From: a virus
Virus record (IMG/VR): IMGVR_UViG_3300027144_000222
Coordinates: 1 to 25,949 of that record
Reading direction: 5' to 3' (one strand)
Length of the DNA stretch: 25,949 nt
Shown here piece after piece: positions 1 through 7,506 of this stretch. The notes below the pieces were generated by a model that saw only the letters and a program-made list of their open reading frames with translations, was not told where the DNA came from and ran no database searches. Both the position numbers and the translations under genes were made by a program. The stretch's first letter is position 1; each line of letters starts with the position of its first letter.

Positions 1-744
1 ATCGGTAACATTTGTTCCCAATGCTCGTTTTGATAGATAACCCATTATTTGAAATGGTGTCCACATAGGAGGTAATAATGAAACCTTAGAAGTATGTGGA
101 GTATCGCCGATAGTAAAGTCAGATTTGGGAGCAGTCGCCGCTGTGTTTTTATCGTTCAAGTATCTAGGAATATCCTTGAACGAATCCTCAAAAACTTTTG
201 CTGCTATTTCATCTGTTGTGCCTTCATACTTCTGACACAAATATGAAATATTATCTACCATACCTTCCATCGAAATGAAGTGCAGAGAATACAATTGTTC
301 TTTGTCTTCATTTGACAAAAATCTATTCTTGATAGCATATACAGCAAATGATTTTTGTATTTTATTTGTTGGGTCGTAGGGCGCCTGGGCTAACTGAGGA
401 GTAGAAATATCCAGAGTTAATATTTCGTCTCCTATCAAAGGAACCTTTTCTATCAAGTTTTGTGTGTCACGGATAATCACATTTCCATGTAAACAAGGAG
501 AAAACATATCTTCATAGATATTGATTTCGACCACGAAGTCTCTAATATCAATAATGCCGCCGTTAGTAACTAGCAACACCTCGTTGTAAATAACATCACC
601 CGCTTTTTGCAGAATTGCAGGATTGAGATCAGCAAAAGCCGACTCATCGAAGTCTTCTTCATTTGAAAAGAGATCCCCATCACCTTCATATTCAGGATCT
701 CCCTTGGGCTTAGATGCACCCAATAAACTAAGAAAGTCTACCAT
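1..744 (-). CDS. Phage structural protein, probably baseplate hub-like (partial)
   Basis: This reading frame starts at the ATG at 744 and stays open through position 1, giving 248 codons with the C-terminus outside the window. It begins MVDFLSLLGASKPKGDPEYE, with an acidic N-terminal stretch. The block EINIYEDMFSPCLHGNVIIR is followed by IGDEILTLDIST. This pattern (a membrane-free beta-rich protein with an 'ED.FSP...G...IRD' motif) recurs in baseplate or hub proteins of marine T4-like phages, and that is the basis of the call. The frame lies 4 bases downstream of gp53 in the same orientation, so it belongs to the gp48-gp53 late transcription unit. The exact T4 equivalent (gp27-like or other) is not certain. 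Confidence 0.6.
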   Translation of the reverse strand, partial: MVDFLSLLGASKPKGDPEYEGDGDLFSNEEDFDESAFADLNPAILQKAGDVIYNEVLLVTNGGIIDIRDFVVEINIYEDMFSPCLHGNVIIRDTQNLIEKVPLIGDEILTLDISTPQLAQAPYDPTNKIQKSFAVYAIKNRFLSNEDKEQLYSLHFISMEGMVDNISYLCQKYEGTTDEIAAKVFEDSFKDIPRYLNDKNTAATAPKSDFTIGDTPHTSKVSLLPPMWTPFQIMGYLSKRALGTNVTD

Positions 745-748
745 TATA

Positions 749-1243
749 TTACCTTGAAATCAATGTCTGGAATTTGGTTACGAATGAGTTAAGATACTTA
801 GGTTCTAAAATCTGGACTTCTCTCTTAGCATCATTCAGTATTTCTTCATATTCGATGTTCGTGATTGCAATTTTATTTTCCGCATAGCTAGATTGTACCG
901 TGATGCCGTCATCGCTTTCATAGTGATGAACATCGTATAATTCTTCTAGACCGCCATATTTTAGTTTACAATATTCCACCAAATCTGTAGTAGACTTCGG
1001 CCATTCTTCTCTAATGTCAACGATATTATTTAAAATCATAATAACCCAGTGATATGTAGGCGAGCCATAGTATAAGTCACTGACTTGCTCTACCGTATAT
1101 CCTTCAGGAATAGTTACCGTCTCTAGTTCGGAATAGTGTGTCGAAAACGTATTTGTATAAACTCGTCTGAAAATATCCGTGACATACTTATATTCATTTC
1201 CAATTTTAAGTATATCCGATGGAAAATTGCTAAAATATGACAT
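749..1243 (-). CDS. 53: Baseplate wedge subunit gp53
   Basis: This 164-residue protein matches the T4 gp53 family, which joins the baseplate wedges around the hub during tail assembly. The recognisable parts are the N-terminus MSYFSNFPSDILKIG, then TDIFRRV, and the LysM-like core around residues 45-80 (IPEGYTVEQVSDLYYGSPTY, then HWVIMILNNI). It is a little shorter than T4 gp53 (196 residues). It starts 2 bases after the gp48 stop and is followed 4 bases later by the partial hub-like gene. In T4, genes 2, 4 and 53 are neighbours. Here gene 4 is also close by, but on the opposite strand. Confidence 0.93.
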   Translation of the reverse strand: MSYFSNFPSDILKIGNEYKYVTDIFRRVYTNTFSTHYSELETVTIPEGYTVEQVSDLYYGSPTYHWVIMILNNIVDIREEWPKSTTDLVEYCKLKYGGLEELYDVHHYESDDGITVQSSYAENKIAITNIEYEEILNDAKREVQILEPKYLNSFVTKFQTLISR

Positions 1244-1245
1244 AA

Positions 1246-2433
1246 TTAATATCCCAGCTTTGAGCGTTTGTTTGTAAGAGTTTCGAGTTCGGTAAATTCG
1301 AGTCTAATGGTTGCTTCTGTTGGCATACCGTTAGTTCCTTGAAAAGTGGTGAACCCATCTGCGCCATAATCGATATTCATTCCTGTCAGGGCACAATTTG
1401 ATATTCTTCTGACCCAGGTGTTTTCTGCGCCAGACTTATGATAGATTACAATTAAAAACTCCGACGGATAAATTAAAAATACTCCAGCATTACTAGGTTC
1501 TGGATGCATATGTTCAAGAAATGTCCCAATAATACCACCGACGCCACCCCTGGCCTCCGATTTACCAAAAACTGTTAAACCTTCTTCATATGTTCTGGGT
1601 GCAAATTTATATTCAAAACCAAATTTTCTGAAACCCATATTTTTAAACAACTGCTCTTTATACGGGTTCTCTACTGTTTTTGATGTAGCTTCTTTTAAGT
1701 TTGTAACCTGATTTCCGCCAATTGCACCGGCAAGACTTGCTAATTTTCTGGCTGCTAATGCACCAACATCGGTACCGACATCTCCTAGTGAGGCTTCTCC
1801 ACTAAAGTTTCCCGTTGCCGCGGCGCCGACAAAACCTCCTATATCGGCAACATCATAGTTTGCCGAATAACCGTAGCTAAGTTTATCTTGAATGCCTAAA
1901 ACGATTGCTTTAGATCCCATAATCAATCTTCTTGCGCCTATACCATTAAGAGCCGCACCAGCTGCCACCCCGGCAGCTATACCCAGTGCCGCTGTGACAC
2001 CTGCTGTTCCAACCGCACCAGATTTGAAGAAGTTTGATAACCCACCTTTAGCGCCCATAATACTCTTCAATCCTGCAAGACCAGCAGTACCTAATGTTTC
2101 GGCAGCAAGTTTTCCACCTAGTGCAGCACCGGCGGCTGTTGCATGTTCTGCATCGACTCTTTGTTGGCCTGAAGTTTCAAAAATAGTACCTCTACTACCA
2201 AGTGCTTTTGCCGCGCTTGTGCCTTCTCTAACAAGAGGATAAAAAGCTATCCAATGCGTGTGTTCACTTCCTTCTGCGTTTAAACTTTCCGGATATGAAA
2301 ATGTTCGTGAGGCTTTACTTCTTCCACTGAATGGATTAACCATACCCGAAGTGTCTCTATTAAATCTTCCTTCAGGAGAAGGAGAAGAAGAGGACTGCGT
2401 TGGACTTGCCGGCTCTCTTGTTTGTTCTGCCAT
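1246..2433 (-). CDS. 48: Baseplate tail tube cap gp48
   Basis: This 395-residue protein is recognisable as the gp48 family, which caps the central baseplate and primes tail tube polymerisation together with gp54. The key evidence is the N-terminal block around HTHWIAFYPLVREG and the conserved C-terminal segment: MNIDYGADGFTTFQ, then GTNGMPTEATIRLEF, then TELETLTNKRSKLGY at the very end. Residues about 90-250 are glycine/alanine-rich and low in complexity, a common linker in marine homologues. A TATAAATA element lies 35-42 bases upstream of the start (2468-2475), consistent with late expression. AGGA sits about 14 bases before the ATG, longer than ideal. Confidence 0.9.
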   Translation of the reverse strand: MAEQTREPASPTQSSSSPSPEGRFNRDTSGMVNPFSGRSKASRTFSYPESLNAEGSEHTHWIAFYPLVREGTSAAKALGSRGTIFETSGQQRVDAEHATAAGAALGGKLAAETLGTAGLAGLKSIMGAKGGLSNFFKSGAVGTAGVTAALGIAAGVAAGAALNGIGARRLIMGSKAIVLGIQDKLSYGYSANYDVADIGGFVGAAATGNFSGEASLGDVGTDVGALAARKLASLAGAIGGNQVTNLKEATSKTVENPYKEQLFKNMGFRKFGFEYKFAPRTYEEGLTVFGKSEARGGVGGIIGTFLEHMHPEPSNAGVFLIYPSEFLIVIYHKSGAENTWVRRISNCALTGMNIDYGADGFTTFQGTNGMPTEATIRLEFTELETLTNKRSKLGY

Positions 2434-2467
2434 TTCTAATAAATATCCTATTGAGCTTGGTTTGGAC

Positions 2468-2475
2468 TATTTATA
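2468..2475 (-). promoter_or_regulatory. T4-type late promoter (TATAAATA) for gp48-gp53
   Basis: The minus strand reads exactly TATAAATA here, the -10 element used by T4-type late sigma (gp55) with the gp33 coactivator, whose gene is in this window. No good TTGACA-like -35 is visible, as expected for a late promoter. It lies 35 bases upstream of the gp48 start. A one-mismatch version on the plus strand (AATAAATA, 2438-2445) precedes gp4 and could serve the rightward unit. A single octamer is weak evidence alone. Its placement before two structural genes supports it. Confidence 0.6.
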
Positions 2476-2495
2476 TGACATACACAAAGGAGACT

Positions 2496-2930
2496 ATGAA
2501 AGGTCTCTACAAAATACAAAATCCTAAAAAGTATATAGGTGATCCTGGTAGAATTATATATCGTTCTAGCTGGGAGCTAAAGTTTATGAAATGGTGCGAT
2601 AGTAATCCAAGTGTATTAGAATGGGGTTCAGAAGAACTGGCTATTCCTTATATTTCACCTAAAGATAATAGAGTTCATCGATACTTTGTAGATTTTTATA
2701 TGAAAGTCCAAGAGAGTAGCGGTAAAGTAAAAAAATACTTAATTGAAATAAAGCCTGCTAAATTTGTTCAGCAGCCGAAAATTCCCGCGAGAAAGACCAA
2801 ACAATTTCTAAATGAAGTTATGACTTGGGGTGTAAATCAAGCCAAGTGGAAGTATGCAACCGAATTTTGCGAAGATAATGGTTGGGAATTTATGATATTA
2901 ACTGAGAAAGAACTTGGAATTAAAGCATAA
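2496..2930 (+). CDS. 4: Head completion protein gp4 (gp50)
   Basis: This 144-residue protein of the gp4/gp50 head completion family is added to the filled head before tail joining; the family has a nuclease-like fold. Diagnostic blocks are RSSWELKFMKWCDSNPSVLE, WGSEELAIPYISP, then HRYFVDFYM, and near residue 80 KKYLIEIKPAKF. The D and ExK residues resemble a PD-(D/E)XK active site. A longer frame opens at 2400, but the ATG at 2496 is preceded by AAAGGAGA at the right spacing, and the product then matches the family's length (T4 gp4 has 150 residues). The extra upstream residues would overlap the gp48 start region. It is the first gene of the rightward structural unit. Confidence 0.92.
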   Translation: MKGLYKIQNPKKYIGDPGRIIYRSSWELKFMKWCDSNPSVLEWGSEELAIPYISPKDNRVHRYFVDFYMKVQESSGKVKKYLIEIKPAKFVQQPKIPARKTKQFLNEVMTWGVNQAKWKYATEFCEDNGWEFMILTEKELGIKA

Positions 2931-2953
2931 ATATAGACTAAGGAGAATATACA

Positions 2954-3076
2954 ATGGCTAAAGCAGCAGGAAATTCAAAGACAGTATTTGCACCTCGCCG
3001 CAAGGGAGTGAAACTAAGCACGATGAACAAACATAAGCGCCGCAATTTTAAGAAGTATAGAGGTCAGGGTCGTTAA
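2954..3076 (+). CDS. Small, very basic conserved-type phage protein (40 aa)
   Basis: The ATG at 2954 follows a near-perfect Shine-Dalgarno site, AAGGAG at 2940-2945, and the stop overlaps the next start as TAATG at 3074-3078. The product has 40 residues, of which about a third are Lys or Arg, including FAPRRKGVKLSTMNKHKRRN and ending KYRGQGR. It has no cysteine and no membrane segment. The composition suggests nucleic acid binding or a small head-associated protein, but I cannot name a family. Its place between gp4 and other virion genes, with coupled translation, argues that it is real and late-expressed. Confidence 0.8.
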   Translation: MAKAAGNSKTVFAPRRKGVKLSTMNKHKRRNFKKYRGQGR

Positions 3077-3654
3077 TGCCATCAAATAACGCCTTTCAGA
3101 AACTTCGTGCGCAAGTAGGAGATGGACAGAAGTCCATTGACTGGTATATGCGCAATGTCAGGGGCTTAGTTGGCGCAAGAGTTTCTGGAAACACAGTGAT
3201 GCAATCTGATATCGGCAGTCTCACTAGTAAAGTAGAGATTGGCGCGATGTATATGTATTTTTATGATCCTAAGTTAAAAGCCCAACTTCCTTTCTATGAT
3301 ACCTTTCCCTTGGTATTGCCGTTCGGGCCAGCTAAGGGTGGTTTCTATGGTATTAACGTTCACTATTTGCCTTACATGTTAAGAGCAAAAGTTTTGGGTG
3401 AATTAATGAACTTTGCGGATTCCAAGACGCTTACACCAACCAGCAAAATGCGCTTGTCGTATAATCTTTTAAATAGTCTACAAACAGCCGCTGAAATTAA
3501 ACCTTGCATCAAACATTATTTGACTACACATGTAAGGTCACAATTCATGAAAATTAATCCTGTTGATTGGAAAGCAGCGATATTCTTACCAGTTGAAGCG
3601 TTTGTTGGTGCAACTAAAGAATCAGTTTTCAGAGACACTAGGAGCAAAATTTAA
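3076..3654 (+). CDS. Conserved T4-like phage protein of unknown function (192 aa)
   Basis: This 192-residue protein starts within the TAATG overlap of the preceding small gene and ends in a TAATG overlap with gp54, so the three are translationally coupled. The most conserved-looking part is residues about 55-115: MYMYFYDPKLKAQLPFYDTF, PLVLPFGP, then GGFYGINVHYLPYMLRAKVL. No catalytic motif is visible. Its position near gp4 recalls T4 gene 2 or 3 (DNA end protector, tail completion), but I see no convincing similarity to either, so this is only a positional hint. It is probably a virion or assembly protein. Confidence 0.8.
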   Translation: MPSNNAFQKLRAQVGDGQKSIDWYMRNVRGLVGARVSGNTVMQSDIGSLTSKVEIGAMYMYFYDPKLKAQLPFYDTFPLVLPFGPAKGGFYGINVHYLPYMLRAKVLGELMNFADSKTLTPTSKMRLSYNLLNSLQTAAEIKPCIKHYLTTHVRSQFMKINPVDWKAAIFLPVEAFVGATKESVFRDTRSKI

Positions 3655-4250
3655 TGCAACAAGCACATAATAGCTTGGCAAATTTCCGCGCGGAGACGAG
3701 AAAAAGAGATTTTGCTCGTTCGCATAGATTTGAGGTACAAATAATTCCACCAGCAGAGTTGATGGGTGACGACGGTAAAAGAGTACCGGGTGGACAAAAA
3801 ATGGCCACACACATAACATCTGCAGGTCGTTCAGCAAATCATCTGTCTCTTTTTGTCGAAGATGCTATGATTCCAGGGATACTCCTTGGAACTAGACCAG
3901 TTAGAATCAACAATTTAAATGAACAACGTGCTAGTGCAATTGATTTTGGTGGAGACTCAATCACCTTTACATTTTTAGTTGATGTGACATGGGCAGCAAA
4001 AGACTTTTTCGGAGATTGGATGCGTGGAATTATCAGTAAAAGAACCAGAGAAATTGCTTTTCCAAACAAATATTATGGAGGCATGATAGTAACTGCATTG
4101 AATAATAAAGATGAAGTTGTTGCTAAATGGGAATTAGAAGATGTGTTTCCCAGATCGATTGCACCCATTCAGATGTCTAACAGCAATACACAGCCCGTTA
4201 GATTGCCAGTGACGTTTACATATAAAAGATGGTTTGTAATACCAGTTTAA
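3654..4250 (+). CDS. 54: Baseplate tail tube initiator gp54 (gp19-fold)
   Basis: This 198-residue protein has the T4 tail tube fold shared by gp19 and gp54. Recognisable blocks are HRFEVQIIPP, LFVEDAMIPGILLGTRPVRI, NNLNEQRASAIDFGGDSITF, TFLVDVTW, then ELEDVFPRSIAPIQMS and the C-terminal RLPVTFTYKRW. It is called gp54 rather than gp19 because it sits in the baseplate module with gp48 and gp26, not beside sheath and portal genes. T4 gp54 is longer (320 residues), so assignment to the tube protein itself is possible. Its role would be to sit on gp48 and nucleate tube polymerisation. Confidence 0.82.
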   Translation: MQQAHNSLANFRAETRKRDFARSHRFEVQIIPPAELMGDDGKRVPGGQKMATHITSAGRSANHLSLFVEDAMIPGILLGTRPVRINNLNEQRASAIDFGGDSITFTFLVDVTWAAKDFFGDWMRGIISKRTREIAFPNKYYGGMIVTALNNKDEVVAKWELEDVFPRSIAPIQMSNSNTQPVRLPVTFTYKRWFVIPV

Positions 4251-4268
4251 TTAATGAAGGACTAAATT

Positions 4269-4955
4269 ATGCCGTTGCCGATTATGACTACTCCAACTTT
4301 CAGAGTAAAGTTACATTCTTTACCAAATGAAATTGAGTTTCGTCCCTTTCTTGTGAAAGAAGAAAAGATACTTATTTTGGCTCAAGAATCAAATGATCCA
4401 AAGGAAATGATAAAAGCGATGCAAGACATTGTGACCTCTTGTTCTGGTGGAAATGTAAACGGTAGAGAGTTGCCGTTTTTTGATCTACAATATGCTTTTA
4501 TTCAATTGCGTTCGCAGTCTATTGGCAATATCACAGATTTCGTTTTGATTTGTGGTGAATGCGGACATAAGACTGAAACCACATTAGATTTGAATTCTCT
4601 TACTGTAGATTTTCCTGAAAATCATAGTAATAAGATAATGCTTTCAGACAATGTGGGTGTGTTTATGAAGTATCCAAAAGCAGAGATTTTGGTGGATGAT
4701 GAAACCCCAGCATTCGATCTTGTTATGTCATGTGTAGAAAAGATTTTTGATAATGACGAAATCTATGATGCGGCGGAAGAAGGTAAAGAAGAAGTCGAAA
4801 AGTTTATTAATAGTCTTTCTACTCAACAATTCGAGAAGATCGTTGAGTTTTTCCAGACATCACCTCGATTGGAAAAGACAATTGATTATACTTGCGTGAA
4901 ATGTGACACAGAAAATACGGTATTAATAGACGGTGTAGAAAATTTTTTCGAATAA
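4269..4955 (+). CDS. 26: Baseplate hub assembly protein, gp26/gp51 family (T4_baseplate domain)
   Basis: This 228-residue protein of the T4 gp26/gp51 baseplate hub assembly family has two zinc-ribbon-like CxxC pairs, CGECGH near residue 98 and CVKCDTENT near residue 211, which could bind one metal together. The C-terminal half holds the conserved FEKIVEFFQTSPRLEKTIDY block. AAGGA (4256-4260) precedes the ATG. The last codons contain a slippery heptamer (4940-4946) that can shift ribosomes into a downstream frame (see the frameshift feature). A gene of this type immediately before the tape measure parallels the tail assembly chaperones of lambda (gpG/gpGT), so a chaperone role for the tape measure is plausible. 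Confidence 0.85.
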   Translation: MPLPIMTTPTFRVKLHSLPNEIEFRPFLVKEEKILILAQESNDPKEMIKAMQDIVTSCSGGNVNGRELPFFDLQYAFIQLRSQSIGNITDFVLICGECGHKTETTLDLNSLTVDFPENHSNKIMLSDNVGVFMKYPKAEILVDDETPAFDLVMSCVEKIFDNDEIYDAAEEGKEEVEKFINSLSTQQFEKIVEFFQTSPRLEKTIDYTCVKCDTENTVLIDGVENFFE

Positions 4956-5131
4956 CCCTTTCTCATGATAATTTGATGAATCATTATAAGACAAACTTTA
5001 TTTTAATGCAAGAACACAAATATAGTCTGTCAGAACTTGAAAATATGATGCCATGGGAAAGGGAAGTTTACATAGGATTGTTGATGACTCATTTGAAGAA
5101 AAAAGCAGAAAAGAACCAACAGGATTTTTAA
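4940..5131 (+). CDS. Probable -1 frameshift extension of the gp26-like protein (tail chaperone-like)
   Basis: The heptamer A AAT TTT at 4940-4946 is in the correct register of the gp26-like frame (codons AAT at 4941, TTT at 4944) and has the X XXY YYZ form. A -1 shift there bypasses the TAA at 4953-4955 and reads on without a stop to TAA at 5129-5131, adding about 61 residues. The extension includes RITLSHDNLMNHYKTNFILM and SLSELENMMPWEREVYIGLL. Coding-like sequence (LSHDNL) begins before the first ATG of this frame (4976), where no good ribosome binding site is seen. A free 51-residue ORF from 4976 is the alternative. The extension ends 3 bases before the tape measure start, exactly where gpGT-type extensions lie. 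Confidence 0.72.
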   Translation, partial: KFFRITLSHDNLMNHYKTNFILMQEHKYSLSELENMMPWEREVYIGLLMTHLKKKAEKNQQDF

Positions 5132-5134
5132 TCA

Positions 5135-7474
5135 ATGGCCAGTAATTTACAAGGACTAACAGATAGACTACAGAAGACCCCCGGTAATGGGCCTGATCCT
5201 GTTATCGACCGTCTGGATGAAGTTATCGGTCAAGCAAAAGACATCAAAAAACTATTAAGTTCGTCCGGTTCGGGCGTCGGAAAAGAAACTCAATTAGAAA
5301 AGATTAAGGAAACTACAAATCCTTTTTCAGTAGCAACCGTTGATGGCGAAAAAGCGGCTAAGATTTTATCCGCTGCCACAGAAAACATAAGCAAAGACTT
5401 AGAACAGTATAGCGACGAAGAACGTAAAATGCTGACCGATCTTGTCAAAGAAATTGGCAAGTTAACTGAGAAGAACTTAGAAGGTTTCAATAAAGGTATC
5501 AAAGAGGTACTTGCGCTTGCTAAAAAAGGACAAGGCGTAGCAGAGGCTTCGGGTAATACAGACGCCGCAACTAGATTTGCGAATGCCGGAAAGGCAGCTA
5601 AAGAGCAATATTTTCAAGCAAATGATATGGGTCTTAAAGGAAAAGAAGACACATTTAGAAATCGCTTGAAGCGTGCCGTTAGTGGCAAAGACACGACAAC
5701 GGGTACTGCAATTTCAAAAGGATTTGTAAAAACTCAGCTTGAAGGTGCAAAAAGAGTCTTCACCGGAAAGCCTGGGGATATGAGATATGACCTGTTCACT
5801 TCTGATAAAAAGAAAAGAGCCGAAGCTAGAGATAGTATGGGCTTGGCCCAAGAAGCGGAAAAATTAACTGATCTTACTACAGAACAAAAGAAACTACTGG
5901 CCGATAGAGGAATAGCACCTGCTTCTGAAAAAGATATATCATATCGTAGAGAGGGTAAACCGGTATCAAAAGATACTATTAATCAAGAACTTCAAAAAGA
6001 TTATGATGAGAAAAAGAGTGCTTCAGTCATTTTACCTGATAAGCCAACCACAGAAGCGGTGGCAGCAGGTATTGAATCTAATGTATCACAGCCAACTAGC
6101 GAACTTCAAGAAGATGCATCTGGAATGTCAGAGAGTCCAGTTGTAGATGCTATTCAAGAAAATACAAAAAAGCTAGATGAAATATCTGACACATTCAAAG
6201 AAGCAAATGAATTATTCTCTGTAATAAAAGACACGATAGAAAAGATTGCTCAATCGCTTGAGAGTTCTGGTGGTTCAGATGGTGGACCAGGTGGCGGCGG
6301 ACCAGCAATTGATATCGATTTACCTAGTCGTAGAAATCGTGGCGGAAATATTCCTAATGCGCCAGATGGCAGTAAGCAGTCTAGATCAGAAAGAGCTAGA
6401 AGTCAACCGAGAGACGCCAAGGGTAGATTTGTTAGAAAAACACCTGCGGTTTCTCCTGGTAGAACACCGGGAAGAGGCAGAGGTCTACTCGGTGCATTAG
6501 CATTGGGCGCCGGTGCTATCGGCATGGGTTCAATGATTGCCGGTAATGATAATGATGGTGGTGAAAACTTGGTAGAAAATACTACTACCAATAATACAAC
6601 AAATATTGCCGGCAACGCTGCAATGACCGCAGCCGAACTTGCTCCTACACCAGGAGATACACCAAAGTCTGCCACTAAAGCTGGTGAAAAGGCTGCTACT
6701 AAAGCGGGTGAAAAGGGTGCAGTTAAAGCTGGCGAAAAAGTTGCTGCAAAGAGTGCAGTTAAAGCTGGCGAAAAAGTTGCTGCAAAGGGTGTAGCTAAAG
6801 TAGGCGCGAAAGCAGTTGGCAAATCGCTATTAAAGAAAATTCCAGGAGTTGGTCTTGTTGCTGGTGGTGTATTTGCTGCACAGAGAGCAATGGCTGGTGA
6901 CTGGACAGGTGCAGGCCTAGAATTGGCATCGGGTGCGGCAGGAACTATTCCTGGTGTTGGAACAGCCGCTTCTGTTGGATTAGATGCTGCACTGGCTGCT
7001 AGAGATATGGGAGCCTTAGGTGGCACACCAGAAACACGTGCCGCAGAAGCCGCACAAAGTGGGCAAGCACCAAAAGCAACAGCACAACCAAAACAGGCCG
7101 CAGTTAAAGGCAAACCAGGTGGTGGAATATTCAGTAAAGCAGCCGGATTTGTAAAAAGAAATCCTCTAATGATGGCGGCAGGTGGACTTGGGCTCGCGGC
7201 AGTAGGTGCAAAGACCGCGTATGATTATATGAGCGGTGGAGGCGAAGAAACTAAGGTTCAGTCAGGACAAAATCCTGATAGCGGCATCTTAGAAAAAGGG
7301 TCAGAACAAGCTAAAGACCAGATGAAAGTGAATGTTCCTCCTCCAACAATAATCAATCAAGGTGGTGGAGGTGGCGGTGCATCCGAAAGCTCCCCGGTAC
7401 CAAATACTAAAACTTATGTTAGAGATGATGAGAGTAGTTGGATGAGATTTGCTCTAAAACGAGCAATGGCATAA
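5135..7474 (+). CDS. Probable tape measure / baseplate hub tail-length protein (gp29-like role)
   Basis: This 779-residue, low-complexity virion-type protein is the largest gene of the rightward unit. Residues 1-380 are charged and helix-rich with coiled-coil character; residues about 385-455 are Gly/Pro/Arg-rich. Ala/Gly hydrophobic stretches appear around residues 455-470 (GALALGAGAIGMGSM), 565-640 (KKIPGVGLVAGGVFAAQRAM, later SGAAGTIPGVGTAASVGLDA) and 680-700. A 12-residue repeat around KAGEK lies near residues 510-560. The C-terminus ends SSWMRFALKRAMA. Length, hydrophobic patches and position just after the gp26/frameshift pair suggest a tape measure, but there is no motif proving it. 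No peptidase or lysozyme motif was seen. Confidence 0.6.
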   Translation: MASNLQGLTDRLQKTPGNGPDPVIDRLDEVIGQAKDIKKLLSSSGSGVGKETQLEKIKETTNPFSVATVDGEKAAKILSAATENISKDLEQYSDEERKMLTDLVKEIGKLTEKNLEGFNKGIKEVLALAKKGQGVAEASGNTDAATRFANAGKAAKEQYFQANDMGLKGKEDTFRNRLKRAVSGKDTTTGTAISKGFVKTQLEGAKRVFTGKPGDMRYDLFTSDKKKRAEARDSMGLAQEAEKLTDLTTEQKKLLADRGIAPASEKDISYRREGKPVSKDTINQELQKDYDEKKSASVILPDKPTTEAVAAGIESNVSQPTSELQEDASGMSESPVVDAIQENTKKLDEISDTFKEANELFSVIKDTIEKIAQSLESSGGSDGGPGGGGPAIDIDLPSRRNRGGNIPNAPDGSKQSRSERARSQPRDAKGRFVRKTPAVSPGRTPGRGRGLLGALALGAGAIGMGSMIAGNDNDGGENLVENTTTNNTTNIAGNAAMTAAELAPTPGDTPKSATKAGEKAATKAGEKGAVKAGEKVAAKSAVKAGEKVAAKGVAKVGAKAVGKSLLKKIPGVGLVAGGVFAAQRAMAGDWTGAGLELASGAAGTIPGVGTAASVGLDAALAARDMGALGGTPETRAAEAAQSGQAPKATAQPKQAAVKGKPGGGIFSKAAGFVKRNPLMMAAGGLGLAAVGAKTAYDYMSGGGEETKVQSGQNPDSGILEKGSEQAKDQMKVNVPPPTIINQGGGGGGASESSPVPNTKTYVRDDESSWMRFALKRAMA
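6717..6787 (+). repeat. Exact 35-base tandem repeat inside the tape measure gene
   Basis: Positions 6717-6751 and 6753-6787 are identical over 35 bases with a 36-base period, encoding two 12-residue units (AVKAGEKVAAKS, then AVKAGEKVAAKG). Diverged copies lie just upstream (around 6672-6716, units with KAGEKAATKAGEKG). The period keeps frame, so copy number could change protein length without breaking it. Confidence 0.9.
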
Positions 7475-7506
7475 AAAAGGGGCGCTCTAAGCGCCCCTTT
7501 CTCTTT
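7473..7506 (+). terminator. Bidirectional intrinsic terminator between convergent genes
   Basis: A perfect 8-bp stem, GGGGCGCT (7479-7486) with AGCGCCCC (7490-7497) and a CTA loop, is followed on the plus strand by TTTCTCTTTT and on the minus strand by TTTTTT (the A run 7473-7478). It lies between the stop of the tape measure gene and the stop of gp32, and can end both transcripts. Confidence 0.93.

Noticed and set aside
1892-2527. Plus-strand open frames opposite gp48
   Set aside because: Ala/Pro-rich antisense of the gp48 low-complexity region; gp48 itself is well recognised.
6403-7113. 236-residue open frame on the minus strand inside the tape measure gene
   Set aside because: It is Ala/Pro-rich, mirrors the Gly/Ala-rich coding of the opposite strand, has no ribosome binding site and no domain: a shadow frame.
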